Under the pieces are notes generated by a model. The model did not search any database. It was given only the letters and a program-made list of their open reading frames with translations, and was not told the origin of the DNA. DNA of 64,000 bases, taken from Desulforamulus ferrireducens (GTDB lineage: Bacteria > Bacillota > Desulfotomaculia > Desulfotomaculales > Desulfotomaculaceae). Made by a program: the position numbers and the translations under genes. Positions 54,723 through 63,295 of the stretch are shown here, piece after piece. The stretch covers positions 3,100,001 to 3,164,000 of the forward strand of contig NZ_CP019698.1 in assembly GCF_002005145.1 (NCBI RefSeq). Direction: 5' to 3'. Numbering within the stretch: position 1 is the first letter of the stretch; each line of letters begins with the position of its first letter.

Positions 54723-55832
54723 TTATTTAAACCATCCATGGTTCTCTAGTAAGTCTACTATTTTGCTAGCAGCATTACCATCCCCAAATAAATTCGGTCT
54801 CCTATTTGTTGGCATATATGAACTTATAAGTTCTATCACTCTGTTAACATCAATACCGTTATTATCCCAGCAACACTTCTGCCAGCCACATGATTGTATT
54901 TGAGGCCAGGGGGTAGTATGGAATAATACTAATACAGGTTTTCCTGCAAAGAATGCTTCCTTCTGAAGTCCACCAGAATCAGTTAATACAATTTTCGCGT
55001 TATTAATTAACTCTAGAATGTCCAGGTAGCCTACTGCAGGTATAACTTTGGCATGGTTAATTGCTTTCAAGCTTTCCCAAAGTCCATGCCTTTTAAAAGC
55101 TGCTTCTGTACGGGGGTGAACCGGAAATACAATCTTCATCTTTGCATTTTCCAATACTTTTATAACCCTTTTAAGAGCATCTTCTGTATCGGTATTATTG
55201 GGCCTGTGGATGGTTAATAAAGCATATTCATTTGTATTAAGATTTAATGAATTAATAATTGTAGACTTTTCTCTTGCAACCTTTGAAAATATCAAATAAG
55301 AATCAAACATTACATCCCCGGTGAAATAAACACCGTTTAGAATGTTTTCTTTTGCCAAATTTTGAACTGAAACAATATCTGGGCAAAATCTTAATTTGGC
55401 AGCATGGTCTGCCACAATTCTATTAATCTCTTCTGGGGTATTAATGTCGTATATTCTAGGTCCTGCTTCTACGTGAGCTATAGGTATATGTAATTTCACT
55501 GCTGCAAGTGCAGCTGCAAGAGTACTGTTCGTATCTCCATAAATAATAACACCACTTGGCTTTTTCTCTTGCAATATTATTTCTAATTCCATTAACATTA
55601 AAGCAGTCATCTTTCCATGACTGCCGGTACCAAGGCTAAGACTTAAGTTAGGTTGGGGAATATTTAGTTCATCAAAAAAAACTTTACTCATATTATCATC
55701 AAAATGCTGCCCTGTATGAATAATATATTCTTTATATCCCCTTTTAGAGATTTCTGCAGAAACAGGAGCCATTTTAATAAATTGAGGCCTGTTACCTACT
55801 ATTGTGATTACTAGATTTTCCTTGTTAATCAC
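54723..55832 (-). CDS. wecB: UDP-N-acetylglucosamine 2-epimerase, non-hydrolysing
   Basis: WecB/MnaA (369 aa) interconverts UDP-GlcNAc and UDP-ManNAc. Visible motifs are VGNRPQFIKMAPVSAEI, HTGQHFDDNMSKVFFDEL, YGDTNSTLAAALAAVKLHIPIAHVEAGPRIYD and VFPVHPRTEAAFKRHG, then LTDSGGLQKEAFFAGKPVLVLF. The start is GTG after AAGGAG. It may be a variant acting on another UDP-sugar such as a deoxy-amino sugar, since it lies in a decorated-glycan operon. It would also supply UDP-ManNAc for the TagA-type transferase. Confidence 0.93.
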   Translation of the reverse strand: MINKENLVITIVGNRPQFIKMAPVSAEISKRGYKEYIIHTGQHFDDNMSKVFFDELNIPQPNLSLSLGTGSHGKMTALMLMELEIILQEKKPSGVIIYGDTNSTLAAALAAVKLHIPIAHVEAGPRIYDINTPEEINRIVADHAAKLRFCPDIVSVQNLAKENILNGVYFTGDVMFDSYLIFSKVAREKSTIINSLNLNTNEYALLTIHRPNNTDTEDALKRVIKVLENAKMKIVFPVHPRTEAAFKRHGLWESLKAINHAKVIPAVGYLDILELINNAKIVLTDSGGLQKEAFFAGKPVLVLFHTTPWPQIQSCGWQKCCWDNNGIDVNRVIELISSYMPTNRRPNLFGDGNAASKIVDLLENHGWFK

Positions 55833-55845
55833 ATTATCGCTCCTT

Positions 55846-56724
55846 TTATCGGTTCTGTTTTTCTAATAAAAGTTTTTTTAATTCTTTGTCATTAACTTCT
55901 GGTCCCAGGTATAGATTGATTAGTCCATCTTTACATGGAAAAGAAACGATCTCTGTATAGTCTTTACATTCCTCGATTCCATGTACTGGTCTTATTTCTC
56001 CATTATATATTATATAAGGTCTTGGCCAAGGCGGACATTGTGCCCGTAGTATATCTTTAACCTGTTTTTTAGAAAAGGATGTATCGATTAAGCCATGAAT
56101 CATCCTTCTTGGAGGGTATACCTTTCCTTTAGTTAAGTCCGGCGATTCTTTGGTAATCTGTCCATTAATAAAATTATGCCATAATATCTTAAATAGCTGG
56201 ATACCCTTAGAGAATATTTTATCCCTAACCTCCAGTGCAGTTTCGGTTTCTTCTACAGGAACAGTATCTTTTATCAATATATCACCAGAATCCACTTCTT
56301 CTTCCATCACATGCCAAGTTACTCCAATTTCCCTTTCCCCATTTGCTATAGCCCATTGTAGAACATTTGCACCTCTATACTCGGGGATTTTTCCTCCGTG
56401 CATATTCCAAATACCAAGCTCAAATATCCTTAGTGTAGATACTTTTATAATTTGAGAATAGTTCCATGATATGCCCAAATTTACCCCTTTATTTACTAAT
56501 GTTCTTTCAAATTCTTCTAACCCCTCAGTATATGGTTGCTCTATACATGGAATATTTAATTTTTCAGCCATCCTGATAACAGACTTAATTTTTTCAGTAT
56601 TCTTTCGGTTACGTGGATAAATGATCACAACAACCTCGGACAGATTCTTTATCTGACATATCTCGATAATATTCGCCGCTGAATCACTGGTAGTAAATAG
56701 TGCAATTTTATATTTTAAAGTCAT
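55846..56724 (-). CDS. Formyltransferase-domain protein (sugar N-formyltransferase-like)
   Basis: A 292-aa protein of the methionyl-tRNA formyltransferase fold that uses N10-formyltetrahydrofolate. The catalytic triad is visible as Asn and His in WNMHGGKIPEYRGANVLQWA and Asp in EEVDSGDILIKDTV. The C-terminal ~80 residues (MIHGLIDTSFSKKQVKDILRAQCPPWPRPYI..) resemble the tail of sugar N-formyltransferases rather than the tRNA-binding domain. With PIG-L nearby, N-formylation of an amino sugar is a good inference. It lies 13 bp after wecB's start. Confidence 0.83.
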   Translation of the reverse strand: MTLKYKIALFTTSDSAANIIEICQIKNLSEVVVIIYPRNRKNTEKIKSVIRMAEKLNIPCIEQPYTEGLEEFERTLVNKGVNLGISWNYSQIIKVSTLRIFELGIWNMHGGKIPEYRGANVLQWAIANGEREIGVTWHVMEEEVDSGDILIKDTVPVEETETALEVRDKIFSKGIQLFKILWHNFINGQITKESPDLTKGKVYPPRRMIHGLIDTSFSKKQVKDILRAQCPPWPRPYIIYNGEIRPVHGIEECKDYTEIVSFPCKDGLINLYLGPEVNDKELKKLLLEKQNR

Positions 56725-56748
56725 TTTTCATACCTCTTTATATCACAT

Positions 56749-57423
56749 CTATTTATTTAAGAGGATATCCCTAGACTTTTCTCCACAGTTAAATAACATA
56801 TCAATAATAGACAACCCAGGGATTGATTCACCCCATAATTGAGAATAAAGAGGGGGGGTAAAATCGTAATATTGAAATCCAAGTCCCTTACTTAGAAACT
56901 TATTTTCATCCTGGTACTTTGCCCCACCTCTACCAGAAAGGTACGAAGTACCCCCAATTTTGAGTATGATGTCTATTAGCCGGTCGTCTCCGGTCTGATT
57001 AGACCCTATTTCGGAAGATAGTACAAATTGACAAGGAACCTCTAGCCACTTTGCAATAACTTTCAATAAATTAATGTTAAGCTCGGCTAAATTACTTACT
57101 GGTTCAGTAAGCTTAGCAAAAAGTTCTTCTCTATACTTATTGTAATAAGGTGCTTTAGCATAATTACCGTCTAAGGTTTTGATGTGTTTAATTTGCCAAT
57201 CCTTTTTAGCAAAAGTGACTTCATTTATTTTATCTTTCATTGAAGCTTTAACTGGTACAGTAAGCCAAGATGCTCCATTTGGTGTCTTAATTCTATTCCT
57301 ATTAATAAAACTGTTCTTAGAATATTGAACGTCATCCAAGAAAACAAAAATATCACAAAAGAACATCTTATAGAAATAACCGGACCAAGGAAAGTAATTT
57401 GGTTGATGTATTGCTACACGCAC
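56749..57423 (-). CDS. WbqC-like family protein
   Basis: A 224-aa protein of the WbqC family. Typical marks are MRVAIHQPNYFPWSGYFYKM, FLDDVQYSKNSFINRNRIKT, WLTVPVK and TSYLSGRGGAKYQDENKF...G. WbqC proteins recur in O-antigen and surface-glycan clusters and are thought to take part in sugar modification, perhaps acyl or amino group transfer; the reaction is not established. The start is GTG behind GGAGG. It lies 10 bp after the glycosyltransferase gene, in the same operon. Confidence 0.85.
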   Translation of the reverse strand: MRVAIHQPNYFPWSGYFYKMFFCDIFVFLDDVQYSKNSFINRNRIKTPNGASWLTVPVKASMKDKINEVTFAKKDWQIKHIKTLDGNYAKAPYYNKYREELFAKLTEPVSNLAELNINLLKVIAKWLEVPCQFVLSSEIGSNQTGDDRLIDIILKIGGTSYLSGRGGAKYQDENKFLSKGLGFQYYDFTPPLYSQLWGESIPGLSIIDMLFNCGEKSRDILLNK

Positions 57424-57433
57424 AATGTACCTC

Positions 57434-59182
57434 CTATTGACTCACAAGTTTATTCAGCATTTTTATAAAGTACACTTTCTGGCTATCATAACCAAACTTT
57501 GACCCAATCTTTAAATATTGTTCTTTTACCATGTCCAAAACATTGTCTTTTAGTGCTCTACATATTGCTGTTCCAAGTTCTTCCGGATCTGAGCAATTTA
57601 CACAAAAACCAATATTATTGTTAGTTACAATATTCGCAACTTCCATAAGTGTGCCGTCACATAGAATTGGTATTTGCGCGGCATAGTATTCTAAAAATTT
57701 ATTTGGAACACTAAGAGCATAATAACTATTTAAACTTTTGTACGGAAGAATGCCTAAATGTGCATTTATTGTATATTCTAATAGCTTATTTTGAGGTACC
57801 CAACCTGCATAACGTACTTTTTCGGGGTTACCTTCTTTCTTTACTATTCTTTCAAATTCCTCCTGATATGGCCCTGCACCTACTACTACCAGATAACAAT
57901 CATTTGTTAGATATTTAGTTGCTTTTGCAAGATTATCAAGATTACGTAATGTGGTTAAGCTACCTTGAAATACTGAAATCCTCGCATCTTCCGGCAACCC
58001 AAATTCTGACTGCCAAAAATCACTTCTTCTATTAATAATATTTTCATGGTCTTTTGTAATGCAAGAGTAAATTACTTCAAACTTCTTGCCAAAGTACTCG
58101 GACATCTTTTCCGCTAGAAGCTGTCCTACTGTTATTCTCAAGTCGCAGATTTGATAAAACAATCGCTCATATTTATCCATTGCATTTATGCGAATACTGT
58201 TTTGAGGTTCCCAAAGTATGCTCTGTTCTTTCCACCACTCATGACAATCCACAATTAGTTTGCATTTAAAACTATCTTTTAGCATATACCCGATTGGTAA
58301 GGTAGGTAAATCTGCTACATAAACAATATCAGGTGATTGATTTGGATAATCGTTAATCTCCTGCTTTACTCGTTCCAATATTGGTGAATAATCAAATATA
58401 ATTTGGCGAAATTCAATAAAATCATAGGTATTTCCCATAAATTCATCCTTACTAATAGCTCGCAAAGGAATCCTTTTTTTCAGTATTACCGTTTCATTTC
58501 CGCTTTCATATTCATAAATGTCAGTTTCATCAACTTTTTTAACCTTAATAATAATTGACTCACCACTATGGGTCATACATTTTTCAATATCTGAATTCTG
58601 ACATTCCATATCAAGCAAATGCCCAAAAGGGACTAAAGAGTTATTAAATATTTTTTCCCTTTTTACCTTATATACCATATCATCTAACATATTAATTTGT
58701 TCAATGCTTTCTTTCTTAAGACTTCTAACTTTACCAATTAAATTATTATATACATACCATTCTCCGTTATAATTCTTTACTGCCATACTAAACCATTTTT
58801 GCGATCCAGCAATAAAGTAATAATCCAAGTCACTTGTAAATCCCGCCTTCTCCAGTTCCTCACAACTGGTGGGGTACCGTTCAAAATTAGCTTTGTACCC
58901 TTCAATGAAACTAATAAACTCTACAAAAAAATTATTTACATCGGGATCAGGGGTTTCACCAATTTGAAAAAGTTCCCTGTCTTTGTAGCATTTTATTGTT
59001 TTTTTCACTTCCGGTCTGCACACATAGTCAGGGTCAGAATTATCCAGCGCATCATTTGAGTAAGACGAAAAAAGTAATACCTTATATCCTAACTCTCTAA
59101 AAACATCCGCAAAAAAGAAAATCCTTCTATCTATATGATTATCATGGGTTAAGAGCCAAGCAATTCTCTGTATTATACCCAC
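57434..59182 (-). CDS. Long GT4-type glycosyltransferase with internal insertion
   Basis: A 582-aa GT-B transferase. The N-terminal half starts IQRIAWLLTHDNHIDRRIFFF. The C-terminal half has FQGSLTTLRNLDNLAKATKYL, VRYAGWVPQNKLLEYT and LSVPNKFLEYYAAQIPILCDG of GT4 enzymes. It is about 200 residues longer than usual. The extra part (~75-235, rich in Lys, Asp and Tyr) resembles a small mixed alpha/beta domain of unknown kind. Its GTG start overlaps the upstream gene by 10 bp. Donor and acceptor are unknown. Confidence 0.82.
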   Translation of the reverse strand: MGIIQRIAWLLTHDNHIDRRIFFFADVFRELGYKVLLFSSYSNDALDNSDPDYVCRPEVKKTIKCYKDRELFQIGETPDPDVNNFFVEFISFIEGYKANFERYPTSCEELEKAGFTSDLDYYFIAGSQKWFSMAVKNYNGEWYVYNNLIGKVRSLKKESIEQINMLDDMVYKVKREKIFNNSLVPFGHLLDMECQNSDIEKCMTHSGESIIIKVKKVDETDIYEYESGNETVILKKRIPLRAISKDEFMGNTYDFIEFRQIIFDYSPILERVKQEINDYPNQSPDIVYVADLPTLPIGYMLKDSFKCKLIVDCHEWWKEQSILWEPQNSIRINAMDKYERLFYQICDLRITVGQLLAEKMSEYFGKKFEVIYSCITKDHENIINRRSDFWQSEFGLPEDARISVFQGSLTTLRNLDNLAKATKYLTNDCYLVVVGAGPYQEEFERIVKKEGNPEKVRYAGWVPQNKLLEYTINAHLGILPYKSLNSYYALSVPNKFLEYYAAQIPILCDGTLMEVANIVTNNNIGFCVNCSDPEELGTAICRALKDNVLDMVKEQYLKIGSKFGYDSQKVYFIKMLNKLVSQ

Positions 59183-62100
59183 CCCCTTAGTTTTAGTTTA
59201 TGGTATATTCTTCTCAAACGAAGGAGATCACCTATAGATATTAAAAGAGGATACCTCTTGATAAGAATAATTAACCTCTTGCATATCTGTTTAATTATCC
59301 TTATTAAACGAGCCCTAAAGTTATCCTTATTCTTAATAGTAAAATTACTCTTATGAGGGATAACCTTCTCTTCTAATAAATTTATAAATTCCATAGCATT
59401 TTGCAACTGATTATCTAACATAAGATTCTTTTGTTCATATTCCAATCTTAGGTTATTAATTTTATCTTCGAGTACAATAATACACTGGAGAGCATCGTGA
59501 AGTTGTGCCTCTAATTGCTGTGTCTTCCCCAACAATTCTAGTTCTATAGATTCCTTGTTCCCAACATTTCCATGGTCATGTAAATTAATAGAAGGTATTC
59601 CTATATTTCCTTCGACTTCTGATTGTATAAGTTTATTTTTCTCAACCTCTATTCTCTTTAAATGAAGCTCTTTCTCTAAAAAGGAAATTTGTTTCATTAA
59701 AAACTTAATATGTTGAAATAAAATGTTATTGTAGTCTTCTTTTGGAGATTCATCAGCATGAGCTTTTTCTATCCATTGATCTAATTCTTCAGAAAAAAAT
59801 GCTAGGTTATCATAGGGCAGTGCCCATCTATACAATATGCCGTCCTTAGTTTTTTCAATATGTGAAAACTCACTAATAAAACTACCCTGGAATGTATAGA
59901 ACAACCTATTTGGGTTATTGTTAGAAACCTCTACTGAGTATAAGTTCAACTCAGAACCACCGCACCATATTATTCTAATAAAACCTTTAGCTTTTTCCAT
60001 TTCAGGAGGAATAATTATTTCTAGAAAAAAATCATTATGCACTAAGTTAACAGAAATTACAAATTCATTGTCTCCAGAAGAATAACCCAAAAAAGTTAGC
60101 TCTAGTTTATCGGAAGCATATCCCTTTACCTTTATAGTATCTCCACAATTTAATATCATTGGAAAGGCCATGGAAATTGATGCATTTTTCGCTAATTCAG
60201 ATTTAACAATTCTAATTTTATTAGTTTCTCTTATTACCGCAACCTGATGTGGAATTAAAATAGGGATTTGCTCAAAGGATGAGTAGCTATTACTTTCAAC
60301 AAAAGGCTTACTAAAATCAAGAATATTCTCTTGTATTACAATTGGCTTAGGAATTGCTTTAGCTTGCCCGCTTCTAGTACGTACGACCGGTTCAATATCT
60401 TTTAAAGGTTCTCCATCAAACTCAAATAAAATCCCTACTTCTGAGTACCTTGGAGTAAGTCTGCTACTAAATCTGGTAATTTCCTTAAATACTTGGTCAT
60501 TATGAGTTTCGTTAATTCCTTTTAATGTATGTCCGCAAGAAGCGCAATTTATGCCATCAGTGGAAAGATTAGATTGGCCTAAACTTTCTTTTAACCCGTA
60601 ATAATTAGGGGGAATATCAAAATATATAATATCACCCGTAAAGTTCACTGTTTTGGGAACCCATTTAGATGATAAAAGGTTAAACAAACGTTTTAGTGTA
60701 AAACTTTGCTTGTGATGATTTACATGCCATACGTTTTCGCAATTTGGGCATTTTATTTGTCCAGCTGCAAGACTTTCTGAAAAGGGAACTTGCAAGTAAA
60801 TATACTTTCTACTTACACGTTCCAACTCAGATATTGCCTTATGAATATCATCATCGGTTAGATGTTCAATTACATCGCAAGCCATTGCTAAATCAACACA
60901 TTTATCCTCAAGGGGTATATTTGTAATATCTCCCAAACACTTTGGTTTTGTAATTGGTAAAATAATCTCCTCATCAATATCCATACATAAAACTTTATGG
61001 AAAGGAGGTATTCTTCTGGACATTAATCCAGGACCACAGCCAATATCAAGTATCGTCTCAGCATCATTAGGTAGAACGCTTAAGAATGACATTATAGCCG
61101 TATCAATTGATGTTGCACCTAAGTTTTGGTTTGAAAAAATGTTTGTATATGTTGCAATCTCATCTTGGTTTTTAGAGTTCGTTTTAAACACTCCCTCTTT
61201 TAGTGACCATTTAAGATCTGCAAATAATCTATCCCATTCTTCATCCATTGATTTTACAATTTTGCCAAGTCCTGTTATTAATGCACCATCAGAGCTTGCA
61301 CGTTCTAGCATATACTCTAGTGGCTTAAAATGATTTGGGAAACTGGGATTGTCAATGACATGAACATGCCAATCTAATGTAATAATTCCACCGTTCATTT
61401 GAATATTATCAAATATTAGATCAATATTTTCCTTTCCTTTCCCTTCCCAAAACAAGTAGCTATTAGGGTCAAAAAAATGCTGATCTAAACAAGTAGTTGA
61501 TATAGTCCATAACTTTCGTTCAAAGCCGTCTGGGTCAGGAAATGGCACCGGAATATTTGTTCCGTTACGATTACCTGGAGTGTCAGGATATCCTAGGGAA
61601 GCATCGTATAAAAATCCTGCTCGTAACTGTTGACCCCAAGAACGTGGGTAAGCAAACCTATAATAGTGGCTCCTATGCCCATAAATTAGTCTTCCGGCTG
61701 TTTTTTCTAACCTCTCCTTTTGTTTCATTAACAACTCATAATCATCGTGTGCTAGATAACTGGAGTGGAGCCCGATCTCACTATCACTATCCCACAATGA
61801 TTTTAAAGAAGGGTCCTCAAGATTATATTCTGGGTCATAGATAGTTAATTCATCCTTGTCCGTTGCCATTACCATAAATGTCGGTTGTATAACTTGCCAT
61901 CTTTTTAAAAACTCAATAACTTTCTGTGGCTGTCCGGGAAAAAAACCGTCAACATCAAAAGTTAGTGCAACAATATAGGGCACCTTAGGATTAATTTCCC
62001 TAACAGAAATACCAAACAAATCCCCCAAAAGCCTGGCTGCATGGGCAATTAAATCAACAAATAAATGCTTCTGCCCCTGCATTGCTCTACTAGATTTTGA

Positions 62101-62499
62101 ACCTATAAATAATCCATACCTATCTCTAAAAAGATTTTCTGTTTCTTCAACTAAGTTGACATAATTAATTATGGGCGTAAAGATGTCCTCAGTAATAAAA
62201 TATTTTTCACCAATTTGCCTAATCCGAATTGCATTAGTAGAACTAACTAGATAAGTTTTGTTTTTAAATGTAAATTCCATTATTTTAGTGTCATTTTTCT
62301 TATTGTTTTCATTTCTTGGGCAAAATAAGGTTTTATTTTCACATGTTACTTGTAGACCATCGTATTCTCCAGAACTAAAAGCAATATGTTTTTTTAGCAA
62401 AAAACCAATGATCCGCCAGACATTTCTATCGATCGGTTTTATTGGATTATTAGTTTGTACACATATGCGGCCATTTGGCTTACTTTGCATAAAAACCAT
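59173..62499 (-). CDS. Polysaccharide deacetylase-like/SAM methyltransferase/coiled-coil fusion
   Basis: An unusually large 1108-aa cytoplasmic-looking protein with no signal peptide. Residues ~175-410 form a NodB-like deacetylase of the DUF7033-associated kind (ALTFDVDGFFPGQ, GLHSSYLAHDDYELLMKQKE, GHRSHYYRFAYPRSW). Residues ~475-650 form a class I methyltransferase with the SAM motif TILDIGCGPGLMSRRI (~483) and DVIEHLTDDDIHKAI. Two Cys pairs (CPNC, CASC) lie after it. A beta-rich region follows (~700-910), then coiled coil (~935-1065) and a basic C-terminus. The gene overlaps neighbours on both sides (20 bp and 10 bp). A glycan-chain modifying or length-setting role, as for WbdD-like coiled-coil methyltransferases, is possible but unproven. 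Confidence 0.78.
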   Translation of the reverse strand: MVFMQSKPNGRICVQTNNPIKPIDRNVWRIIGFLLKKHIAFSSGEYDGLQVTCENKTLFCPRNENNKKNDTKIMEFTFKNKTYLVSSTNAIRIRQIGEKYFITEDIFTPIINYVNLVEETENLFRDRYGLFIGSKSSRAMQGQKHLFVDLIAHAARLLGDLFGISVREINPKVPYIVALTFDVDGFFPGQPQKVIEFLKRWQVIQPTFMVMATDKDELTIYDPEYNLEDPSLKSLWDSDSEIGLHSSYLAHDDYELLMKQKERLEKTAGRLIYGHRSHYYRFAYPRSWGQQLRAGFLYDASLGYPDTPGNRNGTNIPVPFPDPDGFERKLWTISTTCLDQHFFDPNSYLFWEGKGKENIDLIFDNIQMNGGIITLDWHVHVIDNPSFPNHFKPLEYMLERASSDGALITGLGKIVKSMDEEWDRLFADLKWSLKEGVFKTNSKNQDEIATYTNIFSNQNLGATSIDTAIMSFLSVLPNDAETILDIGCGPGLMSRRIPPFHKVLCMDIDEEIILPITKPKCLGDITNIPLEDKCVDLAMACDVIEHLTDDDIHKAISELERVSRKYIYLQVPFSESLAAGQIKCPNCENVWHVNHHKQSFTLKRLFNLLSSKWVPKTVNFTGDIIYFDIPPNYYGLKESLGQSNLSTDGINCASCGHTLKGINETHNDQVFKEITRFSSRLTPRYSEVGILFEFDGEPLKDIEPVVRTRSGQAKAIPKPIVIQENILDFSKPFVESNSYSSFEQIPILIPHQVAVIRETNKIRIVKSELAKNASISMAFPMILNCGDTIKVKGYASDKLELTFLGYSSGDNEFVISVNLVHNDFFLEIIIPPEMEKAKGFIRIIWCGGSELNLYSVEVSNNNPNRLFYTFQGSFISEFSHIEKTKDGILYRWALPYDNLAFFSEELDQWIEKAHADESPKEDYNNILFQHIKFLMKQISFLEKELHLKRIEVEKNKLIQSEVEGNIGIPSINLHDHGNVGNKESIELELLGKTQQLEAQLHDALQCIIVLEDKINNLRLEYEQKNLMLDNQLQNAMEFINLLEEKVIPHKSNFTIKNKDNFRARLIRIIKQICKRLIILIKRYPLLISIGDLLRLRRIYHKLKLRGWV

Positions 62500-63262
62500 A
62501 CTCTCCTTTTAACAATCTAGCTTTAAGCTCCCTTTGTATAGCTAGAGGCATTGCCGGTTCTAGACCTTTGTCACTACGAGTTCCTTTATAAACCTTACCC
62601 TCCCATATCCTTTGGATATTAGGTGCAAACCCTTCATGCATGATCTTTAGCAAAGAATACACAGCTAATTCAGCGGACGCATTCATAGCCTTAAGGTCTA
62701 TCTCTTCCAGAGTGTCCCCTAGGTTAATTTCATAATGCATTCTTTCAATAATCGGCCCCTCATCAATCCACGGGGTAACTACATGTGCACTAACTATTGG
62801 AGGCTCATCATTATAGAGAGCAAACCTTGTTGTCCAGTTTCCTCTATATTGCGGTAGGGGCGCTGCATGTATGTTCATAACACATAGCCTTGGCATATAA
62901 ATTATTGGCCCTCGAATAATGGGTCCTTCAGTAATAATAAGGATATCAATAGGATTTGCAGCTATAATATCTCTTGGTTGACGTCCATTGTGACTCGGAA
63001 CTGTTAGAAAAGGTATGCTTTCTTGACTGCAAACTGCACCAAGAGAGAATTCCCCTTCTTCCTCCTCTATTGCCCAATCTGATAAGTTTTGTTTTGGTAC
63101 AGGTAATTTCTGTGAATCAATAAAAACTGAGGAAACAGCAAGACTTCTTGGCTCATTATGTTCAATAATTACATATTTCGGTATAAGATTAAATGAAATC
63201 AATCTTTTGATCATAGCGACAGCATATTTACTTTTATTTATTCCAATCAGCGCAAAATCCAC
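62480..63262 (-). CDS. Formyltransferase-fold protein, second copy
   Basis: A 260-aa formyltransferase-domain protein. The Asn-His pair is in VMNIHAAPLPQYRGNWTTRF and the acidic residue in TPWIDEGPIIERMHYEI, where most relatives have D-S-G. The N-terminal ~95 residues are diverged from the usual folate-binding start (MDFALIGINKSKYAVAMIKRL). It starts at GTG behind AGGGGA and overlaps the fusion gene by 20 bp. It probably formylates an amino sugar different from that of the other copy; the diverged loop leaves this open. Confidence 0.7.
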   Translation of the reverse strand: MDFALIGINKSKYAVAMIKRLISFNLIPKYVIIEHNEPRSLAVSSVFIDSQKLPVPKQNLSDWAIEEEEGEFSLGAVCSQESIPFLTVPSHNGRQPRDIIAANPIDILIITEGPIIRGPIIYMPRLCVMNIHAAPLPQYRGNWTTRFALYNDEPPIVSAHVVTPWIDEGPIIERMHYEINLGDTLEEIDLKAMNASAELAVYSLLKIMHEGFAPNIQRIWEGKVYKGTRSDKGLEPAMPLAIQRELKARLLKGEYGFYAK

Positions 63263-63295
63263 TCTATTATCCCCTATCCTAGAATTACATTTACC

